Assembly: GCA_019636385.1 (NCBI GenBank)
Contig: JAHBXT010000002.1
Coordinates: forward strand, 806,001 to 870,000
DNA length: 64,000 nucleotides
Source of the DNA: Pirellulaceae bacterium
GTDB taxonomy: Bacteria; Planctomycetota; Planctomycetia; Pirellulales; Pirellulaceae
Direction of reading: 5' to 3'
The translations under genes and the position numbers were made by a program. Under the pieces are notes generated by a model that was not told where the DNA came from, did no database searches, and worked only from the letters and a program-made list of their open reading frames with translations. Below are positions 1-10,400 of this stretch, in pieces (the first letter of the stretch is position 1; the number at the start of each line of letters is the position of its first letter).

Positions 1-1
1 T

Positions 2-367
2 GTGTTGTACGGCGTGGGAGTTAAGATCGGACCAGATTTGACCGGCTCTCACCGCAGAAATCTCGACTACTTGCTTGAGAATATCGTTGATCCCAGTGCG
101 AGTGTCGGCGCAGGCTTTCGCATGGTTATTGCCCTGACGGAGGATGGACGGGTTATCAACGGAGTGATTGTGGCCTCCACCGAACGCACGCTAACGTTGC
201 AGACAGCTAACGAAGCGGTGACTCTGGATCGACAGAACGTTGAATCGCTGACACCATCCAATACATCTCTGATGCCCGATGGGATTTTGCAAGACTATTC
301 GCCTGACCAGATTCGAGACCTGATCGGCTATTTGATGTCGACCAACCAAGTCTCGATGCCGGAATAG
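2..367 (+). CDS. C-terminal fragment of a planctomycete haem-binding (TIGR02603-type) protein
   Basis: The reading frame is open to the left edge, so this is the 3' end of a longer gene and its true start lies outside the window. The visible part contains a GPDLTG motif followed by a YLLENIVDPS stretch. These are typical of the C-terminal putative haem-binding domain found in large planctomycete membrane-bound dehydrogenase or cytochrome proteins, in which a CxxCH haem site sits just upstream of GPDLTG. The haem-binding cysteines themselves are not in the window. The tail after about residue 40 (FRMVIALTEDGRVINGVIV) is the usual beta-rich extension in which the bound cytochrome domain ends. 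Function is inferred from the family: periplasmic electron transfer coupled to sugar or alcohol oxidation. It is convergent with the DUF1501 gene at 642. Confidence 0.75.
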   Translation: MLYGVGVKIGPDLTGSHRRNLDYLLENIVDPSASVGAGFRMVIALTEDGRVINGVIVASTERTLTLQTANEAVTLDRQNVESLTPSNTSLMPDGILQDYSPDQIRDLIGYLMSTNQVSMPE

Positions 368-641
368 CACGGATTGACCTAACTACTTTCAGATTCCAAC
401 AGCAACTCACGAGATTCTCAGACAGCGCTGCACTTCATTGTCTACTTGAGTAGTAAATAAATTCCGAGCCACATCATCCGTGAATGGCGTCTCGGCTGTG
501 CTACAGGGATTGGCGTTAGCCCAGCTCTTTCTGGTCGAGCTCAGGGCAGCAGAATTGCTCTACCGCAATCCGCCCCAAGAGGCTCCAGGTGGCGGTGGTG
601 CCCTGGATAGAATTATGGGACACATTTACCACAGAAGTGCG

Positions 642-2132
642 CTAGAGCAAATCAAGAATCACCTGACCATGTACGTCGGTCAGTCGGCGATCGACGCCGT
701 TGTGCCGCACGGTCAGCTGTCGATGGTCGATGCCCATAAGTTGCAGGATCGTCGCATGGACATCGTAAACTTGAGTCGGTCGATCGCGCTGAAGTGGTTT
801 GTAGCCCCACTGATCGCTGGGGCCGTACGAGATGCCGCCTTGGACACCACCGCCGCACAGCCAGTTTGTGAATGCAAATGGATTGTGATCGCGTCCGTCG
901 CCTCCTTGGCTGGACGGCAGGCGACCAAACTCGGTAGTCCAAAACACGATCGTATCTTCCAGCATCCCGCGCTGTTTCAAATCTTTGATCAGCGCGGCCG
1001 CTCCGCGGGCCATTCCTCGCGCCAGCGGTTCGTGATCGCGAGCGACGTTTTCGTGAGAGTCCCAATTGCGTCGAGGAAATCCATTGTCATTGCCAGACCA
1101 AACCTGAACGAATCGCACTCCGCGTTCAAGCAGTCGTCGCGCAACTAGGCATTTGCGACCGAAGTGATCGGTTTCCTCTGGAGCATTAATTTCAGTAGGC
1201 CATGTCGTCCCTGGTGGCTGAATTCCGTATAAGTCCATGATGTACTTCGGTTCATGGGTTAGCTCGAGCGCTTCAGGTGCTGCCAACTGCATTCTGGCAG
1301 CGAGTTCATAGTTGCGAATACGGGCTTCCAGTCGAGTGTCGAGCGGATGCTGACGGGCAAGGTCTCGATTAAGCTTTGAAAGCAATGCTTGCGTGGCTTG
1401 CTCGCTGGCGTGATTGAGAAAGTCGTAAGTTGGGTTAGGCCACAGCGCTTCGATTGGCGGGTTGCGATTGGGGTAGATGCACGTGCCAGAGTGCTGGCCC
1501 GGCAGGAATGCAGCATCCCAGTTTTTGACGCCATTGGATGCTAGTCCTCGGTGATCTGGCAGTACGACGAAGGCGGGCAAGTTCTGGCTTTCACTGCCAA
1601 GACCATAACTCACCCAGCAGCCCATGCCTGGAAATCCCGGCAGGCTAAAGCCGGTCGATTGCAATAGCGTGGCCGTACTATGCACACCAGAGCGTCCAAC
1701 CATATTGTGGATGAAAGCCATGTCATCGACACAGTCACCTAGATCGGCAACCACGTCGCTGAGCTGTTTGCCGCATTGACCGTAGGGTTTAAATGGCCAG
1801 ATCGGCTTCTTCCATGGGCCCAGTCCGTCCTGAAAGGCCTCGATGGGCTCACCGTAATCGGCGGGTTGTCCGTGGCGGCGGATCAATTCGGGCTTGAAAT
1901 CGAATAGGTCAATATGGCTGGCGGCACCCGCCATAAATAACTGAACGACTCGCCTCGCCTTGGGAGGAAACTGTAGTCTTGATGTCTTGTTCGCATCGTC
2001 CGACCCTGTCGCCCTGGGGTCGGGAGAGGCGGAACGTCCTTCCTCTCCAAGCAGGGCAGCCAGTGCGCATATTCCAAATCCATCGCCCACTTGCGACAGG
2101 AGCTGGCGGCGATTGGGCATCAAGGGGGACAT
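642..2132 (-). CDS. DUF1501 domain secreted protein
   Basis: A 496-residue protein of the DUF1501 family (sulfatase/alkaline phosphatase-like fold), abundant in planctomycetes and of unproven function. The N-terminus has an RRQLL twin-arginine-like motif at residues 8-12 followed by a hydrophobic stretch, as usual for this family, so Tat export is likely. Family hallmarks visible are GAASHIDLFDFKPEL, the WTTEFGRLP segment and the C-terminal HATILQLMGIDH motif. Either ATG at 2132 or the second ATG at 2120 could be the start; neither has a strong ribosome-binding site. It lies 35 bp downstream of the DUF1549/DUF1553 gene on the same strand. This pairing recurs across planctomycete genomes and suggests the two secreted products act together, perhaps in polysaccharide or sulfated glycan breakdown (inference). 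Confidence 0.88.
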   Translation of the reverse strand: MSPLMPNRRQLLSQVGDGFGICALAALLGEEGRSASPDPRATGSDDANKTSRLQFPPKARRVVQLFMAGAASHIDLFDFKPELIRRHGQPADYGEPIEAFQDGLGPWKKPIWPFKPYGQCGKQLSDVVADLGDCVDDMAFIHNMVGRSGVHSTATLLQSTGFSLPGFPGMGCWVSYGLGSESQNLPAFVVLPDHRGLASNGVKNWDAAFLPGQHSGTCIYPNRNPPIEALWPNPTYDFLNHASEQATQALLSKLNRDLARQHPLDTRLEARIRNYELAARMQLAAPEALELTHEPKYIMDLYGIQPPGTTWPTEINAPEETDHFGRKCLVARRLLERGVRFVQVWSGNDNGFPRRNWDSHENVARDHEPLARGMARGAAALIKDLKQRGMLEDTIVFWTTEFGRLPSSQGGDGRDHNPFAFTNWLCGGGVQGGISYGPSDQWGYKPLQRDRPTQVYDVHATILQLMGIDHRQLTVRHNGVDRRLTDVHGQVILDLL

Positions 2133-2167
2133 CGGACTTAGACCAAGTTGGACGCGTTACAGGAAAA

Positions 2168-4576
2168 TCAATCCACGAAGACAAATTCGCTAAGGTTAAA
2201 TAGCACTCGGCACAAGTGCTCCATCCCATACTCATTGGCAAAGTCGGTCAATTGCCTCAATTCTTCAACGTCTGGCGGACGACCAAGTGCCTCCAGGAAT
2301 CCGCGTTCAACTACGGAAGAGGTTTTATCACCGGCTGGGGAGTGGGATTGACTTAACTTCTGAGAAAACTGTTGGCTCATTGCCAATACCAGTGCACTGT
2401 TGAGCAACGATAGCGCCTGCGCAGGCGATTGGCTAGCGTTGCGAACGGCTACTTGCTGGGAGGGATCGGCGCAGTCCAACGCAGTAGTAAATGGTTCCAA
2501 TTGCGAGCGAACGGTGAAGCGGTAAATCGTGCGGCGATGCGTGGCAGGATCCATGACATCCAGCAAGTCGTAACGGTAGTGCGGTGAGTGCTCTGGTTTT
2601 TCTAACACGAATTCCCTAAACCCGGGGCCGCCAGAGGTAAAATCTAAATGGTCGCTGACCGACAAAATGCTATCCCGAACCGCCTCTGCTTCCAATTGCC
2701 GTCGGTTAGCACGCCACAAGAGCCGATTGTTAGCGTCAACCTGCTGGGCTCGCACGACCTGAGGCAGTTGATGCTCTGGAGACGAAGATTGTTTGTATGC
2801 GCGGCTAGTCACAATCAGTCGATGCAGCCATTTGAGTGATTGATTTCCATCGCGAAATTCGATGGCCAGCCAATCCAGCAGTTCGGGATGACTTGGCAAG
2901 CCACCCATGCTTCCGAAATCATTTGGTGTATCGACCAAGCCCTGTCCGAAGTGATACTGCCAGACTCGATTGACCACGCTTCGCCAAGTAAGCGAACAGT
3001 TCGGGTCGGTCACCCAGCCAGCCAACGCAGCTCGTCGCTGACCTTCGGAATGATCCGGTGCCAAAGATAGCTCGCCGCTGAGACCGTGGATTAGCGATAG
3101 AGCTGCGGGCTGGACAGCGTCGCCGCGTTTGGTCACGTCGCCGCGATGTAGCAGGTAAATTGTTCTCGGACGTCCAGCCGAGGCTCCCGTGCCGGCGAAA
3201 CTGCCCGAGCCATAATGCACAGTACCAGCATAGACCAACTTGGGAGCCGGCAGTTTGGCAATTCTCGCGTTGATCGAATTCAGATTCCGTTGGGCCTGTT
3301 TCAAATCAGCTTGACTCGAACTGTCACTGTCCGAGGTCCCGTCAGGCGGCGGAGATTCCTTGAGGGCTGCAATTTGTTGTAGCAACGCCTGTTGTTGTTC
3401 GATCAGTTGTTGTCGCTGGCGAGTCAACTCAGGGTCGTCGTAGTAGGCTTTGTCGGCGCGATCCAGGGCGGCCACCACAGATTGCAATTGATAGTATTCA
3501 TGTTGTGAAATGGGATCGAATTTGTGGTCGTGGCATTGAGCGCAGCCGACGGTCAGACTGATGAACGACTGCATGACGGTTCGTACCATATCATCGCGAT
3601 CGAGATGTCGGGCGATTTGGCCATCAATCTTGGACTCGGGCACTTCTGCATGGCCCACCAAGTCCCATGGTCCGGCCGCCAAAAAGCCGAGCGCATCAAT
3701 CGCCTGCATATTGTCAGGATCAATCACGTCTGCCGCTAGTTGTTCACAAACAAACTGGCTCCACGGCGTATCGTCATTGAGTGCACGGATTACGTAATCG
3801 CGATAGGGCCAGGCGTTGGGACGAGGTTGGTCTTTGTCATAGCCGTGAGTATCCGCATAATGTACGACATCTAACCAATGACGCGCCCACCGTTCCCCGT
3901 AGCGCGGCGAGAGCAATAATTCATCTACCAATTTCTCGTAGGCCAGCGGATCGACATCATACACAAACGCGTCGATTTGTTCGGGTGAGGGAGGTAATCC
4001 AACCAAATCGAAATACAGCCGGCGAGCCAGCGTGCGACGCTCGGCGGGTGGAGAAAAACCTAGACCGGCACTTCGCAGTTTCTCAAGCAAGTACAAGTCG
4101 ATAGGATTCTCGGCATGAGTTTCGGCTATTGCCGTTGCAGGTACAGGAGGCATGGAGCGTTCCAGAGGCAGCAGAGACCACCACTGCGAATCTACTGTTC
4201 GTGGTGGCGAAAGCTGAAGTGAGTCTGGCCAGTGTGTATCGGATTTAAGCCACGCCACCAATGTAGCCAAATCGTTAGCTGGCAGCGGTGGCGATTCCTT
4301 AGGCATGGCGGGGGGACCATTGTCAGAGACGACCATCGATAACATTTCCAACGCACGCTCGCGTAGAGTGGCTGGTCCTGAACTGCTGTCGCCGCCAACT
4401 AACCAATCCTCTTCGCTGGCCAGTGACAGACCGCCGGCCCGATCGAGTGAGTTATGACATCGTAGACAATGTTGTTCAATCACTTCCAGCGGCTTGGGAA
4501 GCGGTTCGAGTGCCGATACATCCCAAGACAACAAAGTCGCAACGATCAGTGCGACGATTTCTGCCCGGCATGGCAT
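2168..4576 (-). CDS. PSD1-type protein with DUF1549 and DUF1553 domains and an N-terminal cytochrome c motif
   Basis: A large secreted protein built as: signal peptide, haem c motif CLRCH, DUF1549, then DUF1553. The frame is open to 4783, but the first 57 to 69 codons look non-coding. An ATG at 4576 (MPCRAEIVALIVATLLS) gives a good signal peptide directly before the cytochrome motif; ATG at 4612 is the alternative. DUF1549 signatures include the RRLYFDLVGLPPSPEQIDAF segment and the DTHGYDKDQPRPNAWPYRDY block. A second CAQCHDHKFDPI motif, also typical of the family, could bind another haem. DUF1553 is seen in the SVVNRVWQYHFGQGLV block and the PSHPELLDWLA segment. It is upstream of, and probably cotranscribed with, the DUF1501 gene. 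The family is planctomycete-expanded and its biochemistry is not established. Confidence 0.9.
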   Translation of the reverse strand: MPCRAEIVALIVATLLSWDVSALEPLPKPLEVIEQHCLRCHNSLDRAGGLSLASEEDWLVGGDSSSGPATLRERALEMLSMVVSDNGPPAMPKESPPLPANDLATLVAWLKSDTHWPDSLQLSPPRTVDSQWWSLLPLERSMPPVPATAIAETHAENPIDLYLLEKLRSAGLGFSPPAERRTLARRLYFDLVGLPPSPEQIDAFVYDVDPLAYEKLVDELLLSPRYGERWARHWLDVVHYADTHGYDKDQPRPNAWPYRDYVIRALNDDTPWSQFVCEQLAADVIDPDNMQAIDALGFLAAGPWDLVGHAEVPESKIDGQIARHLDRDDMVRTVMQSFISLTVGCAQCHDHKFDPISQHEYYQLQSVVAALDRADKAYYDDPELTRQRQQLIEQQQALLQQIAALKESPPPDGTSDSDSSSQADLKQAQRNLNSINARIAKLPAPKLVYAGTVHYGSGSFAGTGASAGRPRTIYLLHRGDVTKRGDAVQPAALSLIHGLSGELSLAPDHSEGQRRAALAGWVTDPNCSLTWRSVVNRVWQYHFGQGLVDTPNDFGSMGGLPSHPELLDWLAIEFRDGNQSLKWLHRLIVTSRAYKQSSSPEHQLPQVVRAQQVDANNRLLWRANRRQLEAEAVRDSILSVSDHLDFTSGGPGFREFVLEKPEHSPHYRYDLLDVMDPATHRRTIYRFTVRSQLEPFTTALDCADPSQQVAVRNASQSPAQALSLLNSALVLAMSQQFSQKLSQSHSPAGDKTSSVVERGFLEALGRPPDVEELRQLTDFANEYGMEHLCRVLFNLSEFVFVD

Positions 4577-4831
4577 CCGTGCAAGACGGAGGCCGTTCGA
4601 CGCCTTCGGCATCGAAAGGCATTGGAGGAAAGCCGATTGTGGGATGCGTGCTGGAGGCAAGTGTAGAGTCCGTCGATACTGCAATGCGCTCTGCCCGATC
4701 CACCAAGTTCTATCTGACGATAGGTCCGCCCGGAGCACCATAGGCGAGAGTGCGTGACGCGACATGGGGCACATTGGAACCAAAGCTGCGATCAGCGTTA
4801 CGCACTAAGTTTAGTATCGAATTTGCCCCAT

Positions 4832-6328
4832 TCACATACCCTGGGGCTGGGAATGCAGCATATTGCATTCCGTGGAGTCGCCCTGCAGCGGCTGGGCCAT
4901 CAATTCGGCAGCCAAGAAAAATGAGCCCATGGCGATGATGAGACCGTTCTGGCCAGCGGTCTGAAGAGCCCGTCGCCAGGCAGCACACGGATTATCGGCT
5001 TGTTCGATAGTCGGCCTGCGCTGGTCTTTGTTCACTGAATTGTTAGTGGCTTGATCGTAAAATTCAGCAGCGATCTGGCGCAATTGCTCGGGGGAGACAG
5101 CTCGAGGATTCTCCAAGAAACGCGTGCAAATCAAGCGTTGGCAATTGGGAAGTATCTGCCTCAACATATCGCGATAATCTTTGTCGCGACTGCATGCAAA
5201 AACAATGGTGCGAGGTTGATTGGGAAAGTGATCATCCAGTGCTTGAAGGGCAGCCGCTATGGAAACGGGATTATGAGCTGTGTCGATCAATCGCAGTGGA
5301 CTCCGGCCGACAATCTGCAGGCGCGCTGGGGCATGTGAAGATGCAATTCCGCTTCGTAAGGCATCGAATTCGAAGTGATAGCCGGCGTCAGATAACATCC
5401 AGTCAAGTGCTGTGATTGCCCCGGCTAGGTTGTCGGCCTGATGCCGCCCCAGCATTCGTGTGCGCCACTTGGTATTTGCCAGTGGCGAGGATCGCCCCTC
5501 CGTCAATGTTCGATAAACGACCTCAGCCACAGGACCCGACGAATTTTCCATCGAGGTTGGGGGCATGAATGAAGTGGCTTGCCAGTGGACGCTAAAGTCG
5601 CGTTCGAGCAGCATCAACGGACTCTCATGCGCCGCCGCCACGCGTTCGATTATTTGTCGTGCATCGGGATGTCGGGCTGTTGAAATCACGGGAACGCGCG
5701 GCTTAATGATGCCTGCCTTCTCGCCAGCAATTTGAGATATGGTTTCTCCCAATTGTGTCTGGTGGTCTAAGCTAATGGACGTGATAACTGAAAGAATTGG
5801 CTGACAAACGTTGGTGCTGTCTAAGCGTCCACCCAAGCCGACTTCCAGCACCGTGCAATTGACTTGCTGTTGAGCAAAGTACAGCATTCCCATGGCCGTC
5901 GTCAGTTCGAAGAATGTCGGCCGCTCCCAGCCAGCATTTTCTAACTGGTGCGCCGCGTCGATCACCTGTCCGGTCAGCCCAACCAGCTCTTCAGGGCTAC
6001 ACTGATTACCGTTCACGCGAAACCGTTCCTCAAGCCTGACTAAATGCGGCGAAGTATACAGGCCGACGCGCCATCCCGCAGTTGACAGCGCGTCGTGTAG
6101 CAGCGTGGCCGTGGTTCCTTTGCCTTTGGTTCCCGCGATGTGAATGATCGGATATTGACGATCGGGGTGTCCCAGGCAGGCGAGCAATTCGCGCATACGA
6201 TCCAGCCGATAGTGCTGACTTGTGTACGGCGCTGCATGGTTTTGCTTCTCGTAATTAATGCGCTCGTAAAGCATGCAAAGCGCAGCTGCGTAGTCTTGTG
6301 GAACGTGTCGGGCAGAACGATTGGTCAT
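4832..6328 (-). CDS. folC: Bifunctional folylpolyglutamate synthase / dihydrofolate synthase
   Basis: A 498-residue Mur-ligase-family enzyme that adds glutamate to dihydropteroate and/or extends folate polyglutamate tails in the cytoplasm, using ATP. The P-loop GTKGKGTT is at about residues 66-73, followed by the folate-binding SPHLVRLEERFRVNG loop (93-107) that is diagnostic for FolC. Further conserved blocks are VLEVGLGGRLDSTN, SLDHQTQLG and the C-terminal-domain DTAHNPVS motif. Start is ATG at 6328. The protein is slightly longer than the usual ~430 residues because of a C-terminal extension and an insertion near residues 250-275. It is flanked on the same strand by moxR upstream and the DUF1549/1553 gene downstream (48 bp from the longest reading of that frame), with no clear functional link between them. 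Confidence 0.95.
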   Translation of the reverse strand: MTNRSARHVPQDYAAALCMLYERINYEKQNHAAPYTSQHYRLDRMRELLACLGHPDRQYPIIHIAGTKGKGTTATLLHDALSTAGWRVGLYTSPHLVRLEERFRVNGNQCSPEELVGLTGQVIDAAHQLENAGWERPTFFELTTAMGMLYFAQQQVNCTVLEVGLGGRLDSTNVCQPILSVITSISLDHQTQLGETISQIAGEKAGIIKPRVPVISTARHPDARQIIERVAAAHESPLMLLERDFSVHWQATSFMPPTSMENSSGPVAEVVYRTLTEGRSSPLANTKWRTRMLGRHQADNLAGAITALDWMLSDAGYHFEFDALRSGIASSHAPARLQIVGRSPLRLIDTAHNPVSIAAALQALDDHFPNQPRTIVFACSRDKDYRDMLRQILPNCQRLICTRFLENPRAVSPEQLRQIAAEFYDQATNNSVNKDQRRPTIEQADNPCAAWRRALQTAGQNGLIIAMGSFFLAAELMAQPLQGDSTECNMLHSQPQGM

Positions 6329-6415
6329 GACAACAGTGGGACAACGTGGTGGAGGATATCGGCTGCGGTGCTCAGGGATACCCGCGCGATTATACGAGGC
6401 AACTCGGAAGCCGGG

Positions 6416-7423
6416 TTATGACTCCGACTTTTCCGACACCTTGTCGAGGATTTCCAGTAGAATCTGATCCGCTTCGATGCCTTCGGCTTGGGCCTCGAAA
6501 TTCAACAGCACGCGATGGCGCAGGCTGGGTAGAAACACACGGCGAATATCCTCGAAACTGACATTGAAGCGGCCGTCTAACAATGCGCGAACTTTTGCGG
6601 CCAAGGCCAGCGTTTGCGCGCCGCGCGGGCTACTACCCCAGCGAATATACTGGTTCGTAATCGGTTGAGCAAAATCGCCTTGGGGGTGCGTCGCCAAGAT
6701 CAATCGTACAATGTAATCCTGTACGTGCGGTGCCAGGATTACCTCGCGCACTAACGCTTGCCAACGCTTGATCTCTGGACCATCCATGACTTTGTGTGTT
6801 TGAATCTTGGTTCCGCGCGTCGTGCGATCGACGATGGTGTTCAGCTGATCTCGCGAACTATAACCCACGACCAGCTTGAACAGAAAGCGGTCCAATTGGG
6901 CTTCAGGTAGCGGGTAGGTCCCTTCTTGTTCGATAGGATTCTGCGTCGCCAGTACGAAGAAAGGCTGCTCAAGTTCGTAGCGTACCCCGCCAACGGTAAC
7001 AGTGCCCTCTTGCATCGTTTCCAACAGTGCAGACTGCGTCTTGGGTGTAGCGCGATTGATTTCGTCTGCCAGGCAAATCTGGGTAAAGATGGGACCGCGC
7101 TGGAATTGGAACGATTTGGCTCCGCGCTCGTTTTCGACGATCATGTTGGTGCCCAAAATGTCGGCGGGCATCAGGTCGGGAGTGAACTGCACACGATTGA
7201 ATTGCAAGCTTAGGGCCTCGGCCAGGGTACGAATCAGCATCGTCTTGCCAAGTCCGGGCACGCCTTCCAGTAAGCAGTGTCCGCCTACAAACATGCTGGT
7301 CAACACACCGTGAACGATCTCGTCGTGGCCCACGATCGTCTTGCCAATCTCGTCACGCACCGCTTGATAGCGCTGTCGGAACTCCTGAGCCTGTTGCTGG
7401 ACTTGCTGAGCCTCGTTGGTCAT
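6416..7423 (-). CDS. MoxR-family AAA+ ATPase
   Basis: A 335-residue MoxR-type AAA+ chaperone (AAA_3 plus lid). Walker A is GVPGLGKT at residues 54-61. Walker B is CLADEI at about 117-122. The sensor-1 region reads ATQNPIEQEGTYPLPEAQLD, a signature of the MoxR subfamily. MoxR ATPases normally work with von Willebrand factor A proteins encoded next to them, remodelling or inserting cofactors into partner complexes. The gene upstream on the same strand (67 bp) encodes exactly such a vWA membrane protein, so the two probably act together. Substrate is unknown. Start ATG at 7423 has only a weak ribosome-binding site. Confidence 0.93.
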   Translation of the reverse strand: MTNEAQQVQQQAQEFRQRYQAVRDEIGKTIVGHDEIVHGVLTSMFVGGHCLLEGVPGLGKTMLIRTLAEALSLQFNRVQFTPDLMPADILGTNMIVENERGAKSFQFQRGPIFTQICLADEINRATPKTQSALLETMQEGTVTVGGVRYELEQPFFVLATQNPIEQEGTYPLPEAQLDRFLFKLVVGYSSRDQLNTIVDRTTRGTKIQTHKVMDGPEIKRWQALVREVILAPHVQDYIVRLILATHPQGDFAQPITNQYIRWGSSPRGAQTLALAAKVRALLDGRFNVSFEDIRRVFLPSLRHRVLLNFEAQAEGIEADQILLEILDKVSEKSES

Positions 7424-7490
7424 AGTTGATGTTTGACATTTAGGAGGGGGTGGAAAAGGCCATCAGAATAACACAGCGGCCACTTCGTGG

Positions 7491-10400
7491 TTACCGGGTG
7501 TCACCTGGATTCTTCTTTTGAGCGGCTTTCTTGGCCGCTAAAAGTCGTGATGTATAACCCTCTTGGGCGTCATCAGCCGACAAGCTATTGGCCTGCTGTT
7601 TTGCCGCCGCCGGGTTTAGGTCAGTTAAGGCAACTGTGGAATCCACAGCCGGTAAGCTATGAGCGGCAGCCTCAGAATTAGCCATTCCTTCGAAGCGCGC
7701 CGCAGAATGGTCTGCAGTTGTTGTGGCAGTTACCTCAGTCTTGCGTTCACGCAGCCGATCCAGGCGCAACTGCCGCTGAGCATCCTGCGGGCTTACGGTC
7801 TTGCCAAAGAATCGCGCATAAATCCATTTCAGAGCAAGCGCGTAGTCCACGGCCACACGTCTAACAAAGATATCGCCCAATAGACACACAACGCTCAGCA
7901 GTACACACCACGGCCAGATATCTTGCATACTCATGGCTTTCGCCAATCCGCCGCGATAAGCATCTAAGTCCAGCAGACTATCCACATTGGCTGCGTCCAG
8001 CGGGGCAGACAATTGACCGGGCTGCCCGCCCCTGGGAGTCAATCCTGAGAGTTGCTGCAGCAATGCCAGATTTGTCTGCCGAAGGCGATATTCGTCCGAG
8101 TAAGGCACTGTCGCGCCGGCGGTCAAGGGTGGATGACCCGCACCGGGAATGACGTTAATCAAATAGCTGCCGGCATTATCAGCTTCAAAGTTGCCTATGT
8201 AGCGCCCCGGTGCAGCTTGACGCATCGAGACAGAAATTGGTTTGAGATCTGGGCCAACTGCGACGGCTTGCATTTCAAGAAAGTTTAAGAACTGGTCCTG
8301 GCTATCCAACGCATTGACCACGACCTGTACGCGGCCGTCTCCGGTGTTGGTGGCGATGCTGAACTTGGCGTCGGTTTGCGTCGGGCGCATGGTCCAGCGC
8401 ACCAGTTGTTGCCAGAATTGATCGTGACCGCCCCACTCAGCCCAGCCTGTCATCCACCGGCGCCCCATATCGCTGGTAACGACCGCCGACCGCCCAGAAC
8501 CATAGGTCCATGTTGCCAACAGCGTCTGATTCTCAGTCTCCATCTCGGAGTCGCCAGTGGTCAGGATCTGCTCGACCAAGCCACTGTCCTTGACGGTCGT
8601 CAAGACATAGCCCTTGATGCGCGGCAACTGGCGTGGCAAACCAGTCAGCAGTTCATGCGGATAGGCGATTTGCGGCAGAACTCCGCCTTCAGGCTCCCGT
8701 ATTAACGGTCGCGAGACTCGCATCGCCTCGCGCTGAAAGATTTTGGGAAGTGCCGCAGGATTGGCCGCTTGGTAATAGTTGCCACCCGTCTGATTGGCAA
8801 TGTCCTGCAACGTCTGGTGACCGGCAGGACCATGCGCACCAACGGCAACTGTAGAGATTTTAATGCTTTCCTGGCTGAACTGTCCTACCAGTCCACGGGC
8901 GGGCGGAGCTGGATCGCCGTCGCTGATGATAATCATGTGCTTGATCGATGCAGGCGTGGTCGTCAGTGAGCTGAGAGCCATCTGCATCGAGGGTTGGAAA
9001 TCGGGCATGTCCTCAGGCGAAACTCCGCGAATGCGCTTCAACATGCCATCGCGATTGGGGCCGACTCGCAACATACCGTGCTTGTCACCCCACAACCATA
9101 CATTTCCCAACTGGCTGTATTGCAGGATCCCGCAATAGTCCATAGGACCTAAGACCTTCAGCGATTCTTCGGCAATTCGCTTCTGCCAGTAATTACCTCG
9201 AGCAATTTCGCTGGCGTGTAAAATAATTGCCAACGCGCCCACAGCCTCCACCTTGGTATTCTTAACCTGAAAATCGACAGGCATCGCCTTTTCGATAACG
9301 GTGTTTGTCCAGCCACCGGCTCCCAGTCCATCGGGTCCACCACTCATGATCAGGCCGCTACCAAACTGCTCGGTATTGGCAACTAGCATGTCGAGTTGTA
9401 GATCGCTGAAACTGGCAATATCTTCAGCCGCGTCTCCACTGCTGCGAGGGACTCCAGCCAGGATCACACAATCGTATGCTTGCAGTTCCGACAGCGACGT
9501 AAACAATTGATTGCTGGGCAGCACATCGACTTCAATCTCACCACGCCGCAATGCATCCACGACCAGAAGATTGTCGCCTGGGCTCCGCCAGTCTTCAATC
9601 AGCAGCACTCGCCCTCTACCCCGCACATAAGTAAACGATTCGATGCGATTATTCTGTTGCAAAGCATCGTCGTTGGGGTCGTCAGGAATAAACTCTGCGC
9701 GGTAGATGTATCCGGCAGGTTGCTGGACGGTGTCCGTGATTGGGAAGACGTTGATATCCTTATCCAACGTGACGGCATCGTCGACAATGACCTGTTCCGA
9801 GGCTCCTATACTTCTAGTTAGCCGCAGTCGGCCCTTAACCGGACGGTCGCCCGCTTGCTGATAACGCTGTATCACCACTCGAGTCTGAAACGGTTGACCT
9901 TGGCGGATAGTTTGTGGTAGGTCCACCTTTTCTAGCAGGACTTCGCTGCCAGCCAGCAGGTCGATAGGAATAATATCGATGCCAATGCCCGACTGGGCCA
10001 TGGAACTGGCTACGGGTCCCGCTTGCCCGAGCGTCTCGATGCCGTCGGACAAGATCACAATTCGTTTGGCTGTATCCTCTGGAAATGCTGCTTGGGCCAG
10101 TTTAAGAGCCGCTTCCAGGTTGGTGGCATCGGTAGGGCCAAGGTAACTTTCCAGCCCTCGAACTGCCGGTAGGTCATCGTCAAACGGCGGGAATTCGATA
10201 GCCGCCTCTCTGCCAAACACGATTAGGCCGGAACGATCGCCGCGTTCCGCCTGGCGATGCCGCTTAACAGACTTGATCACCAAATCTAGCATCAACTCAC
10301 GTTTGGCACGAGCAATGCTGTCGCTTTGATCCAGCAGGTAGATGACCGAGACTTTCTGACTGATGCGCACCCACTGGAGGCCTGCCAGAGCCAGAATCAT

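Noticed and set aside
480..1148. 222-codon open frame on the plus strand
   Set aside because: It lies fully antisense to the well-supported DUF1501 gene and has no family features.
6013..6027. ACCGTTCACGC string inside folC
   Set aside because: It encodes the conserved RVNG segment of FolC, so similarity to the intergenic repeat is most simply explained by coding constraint.
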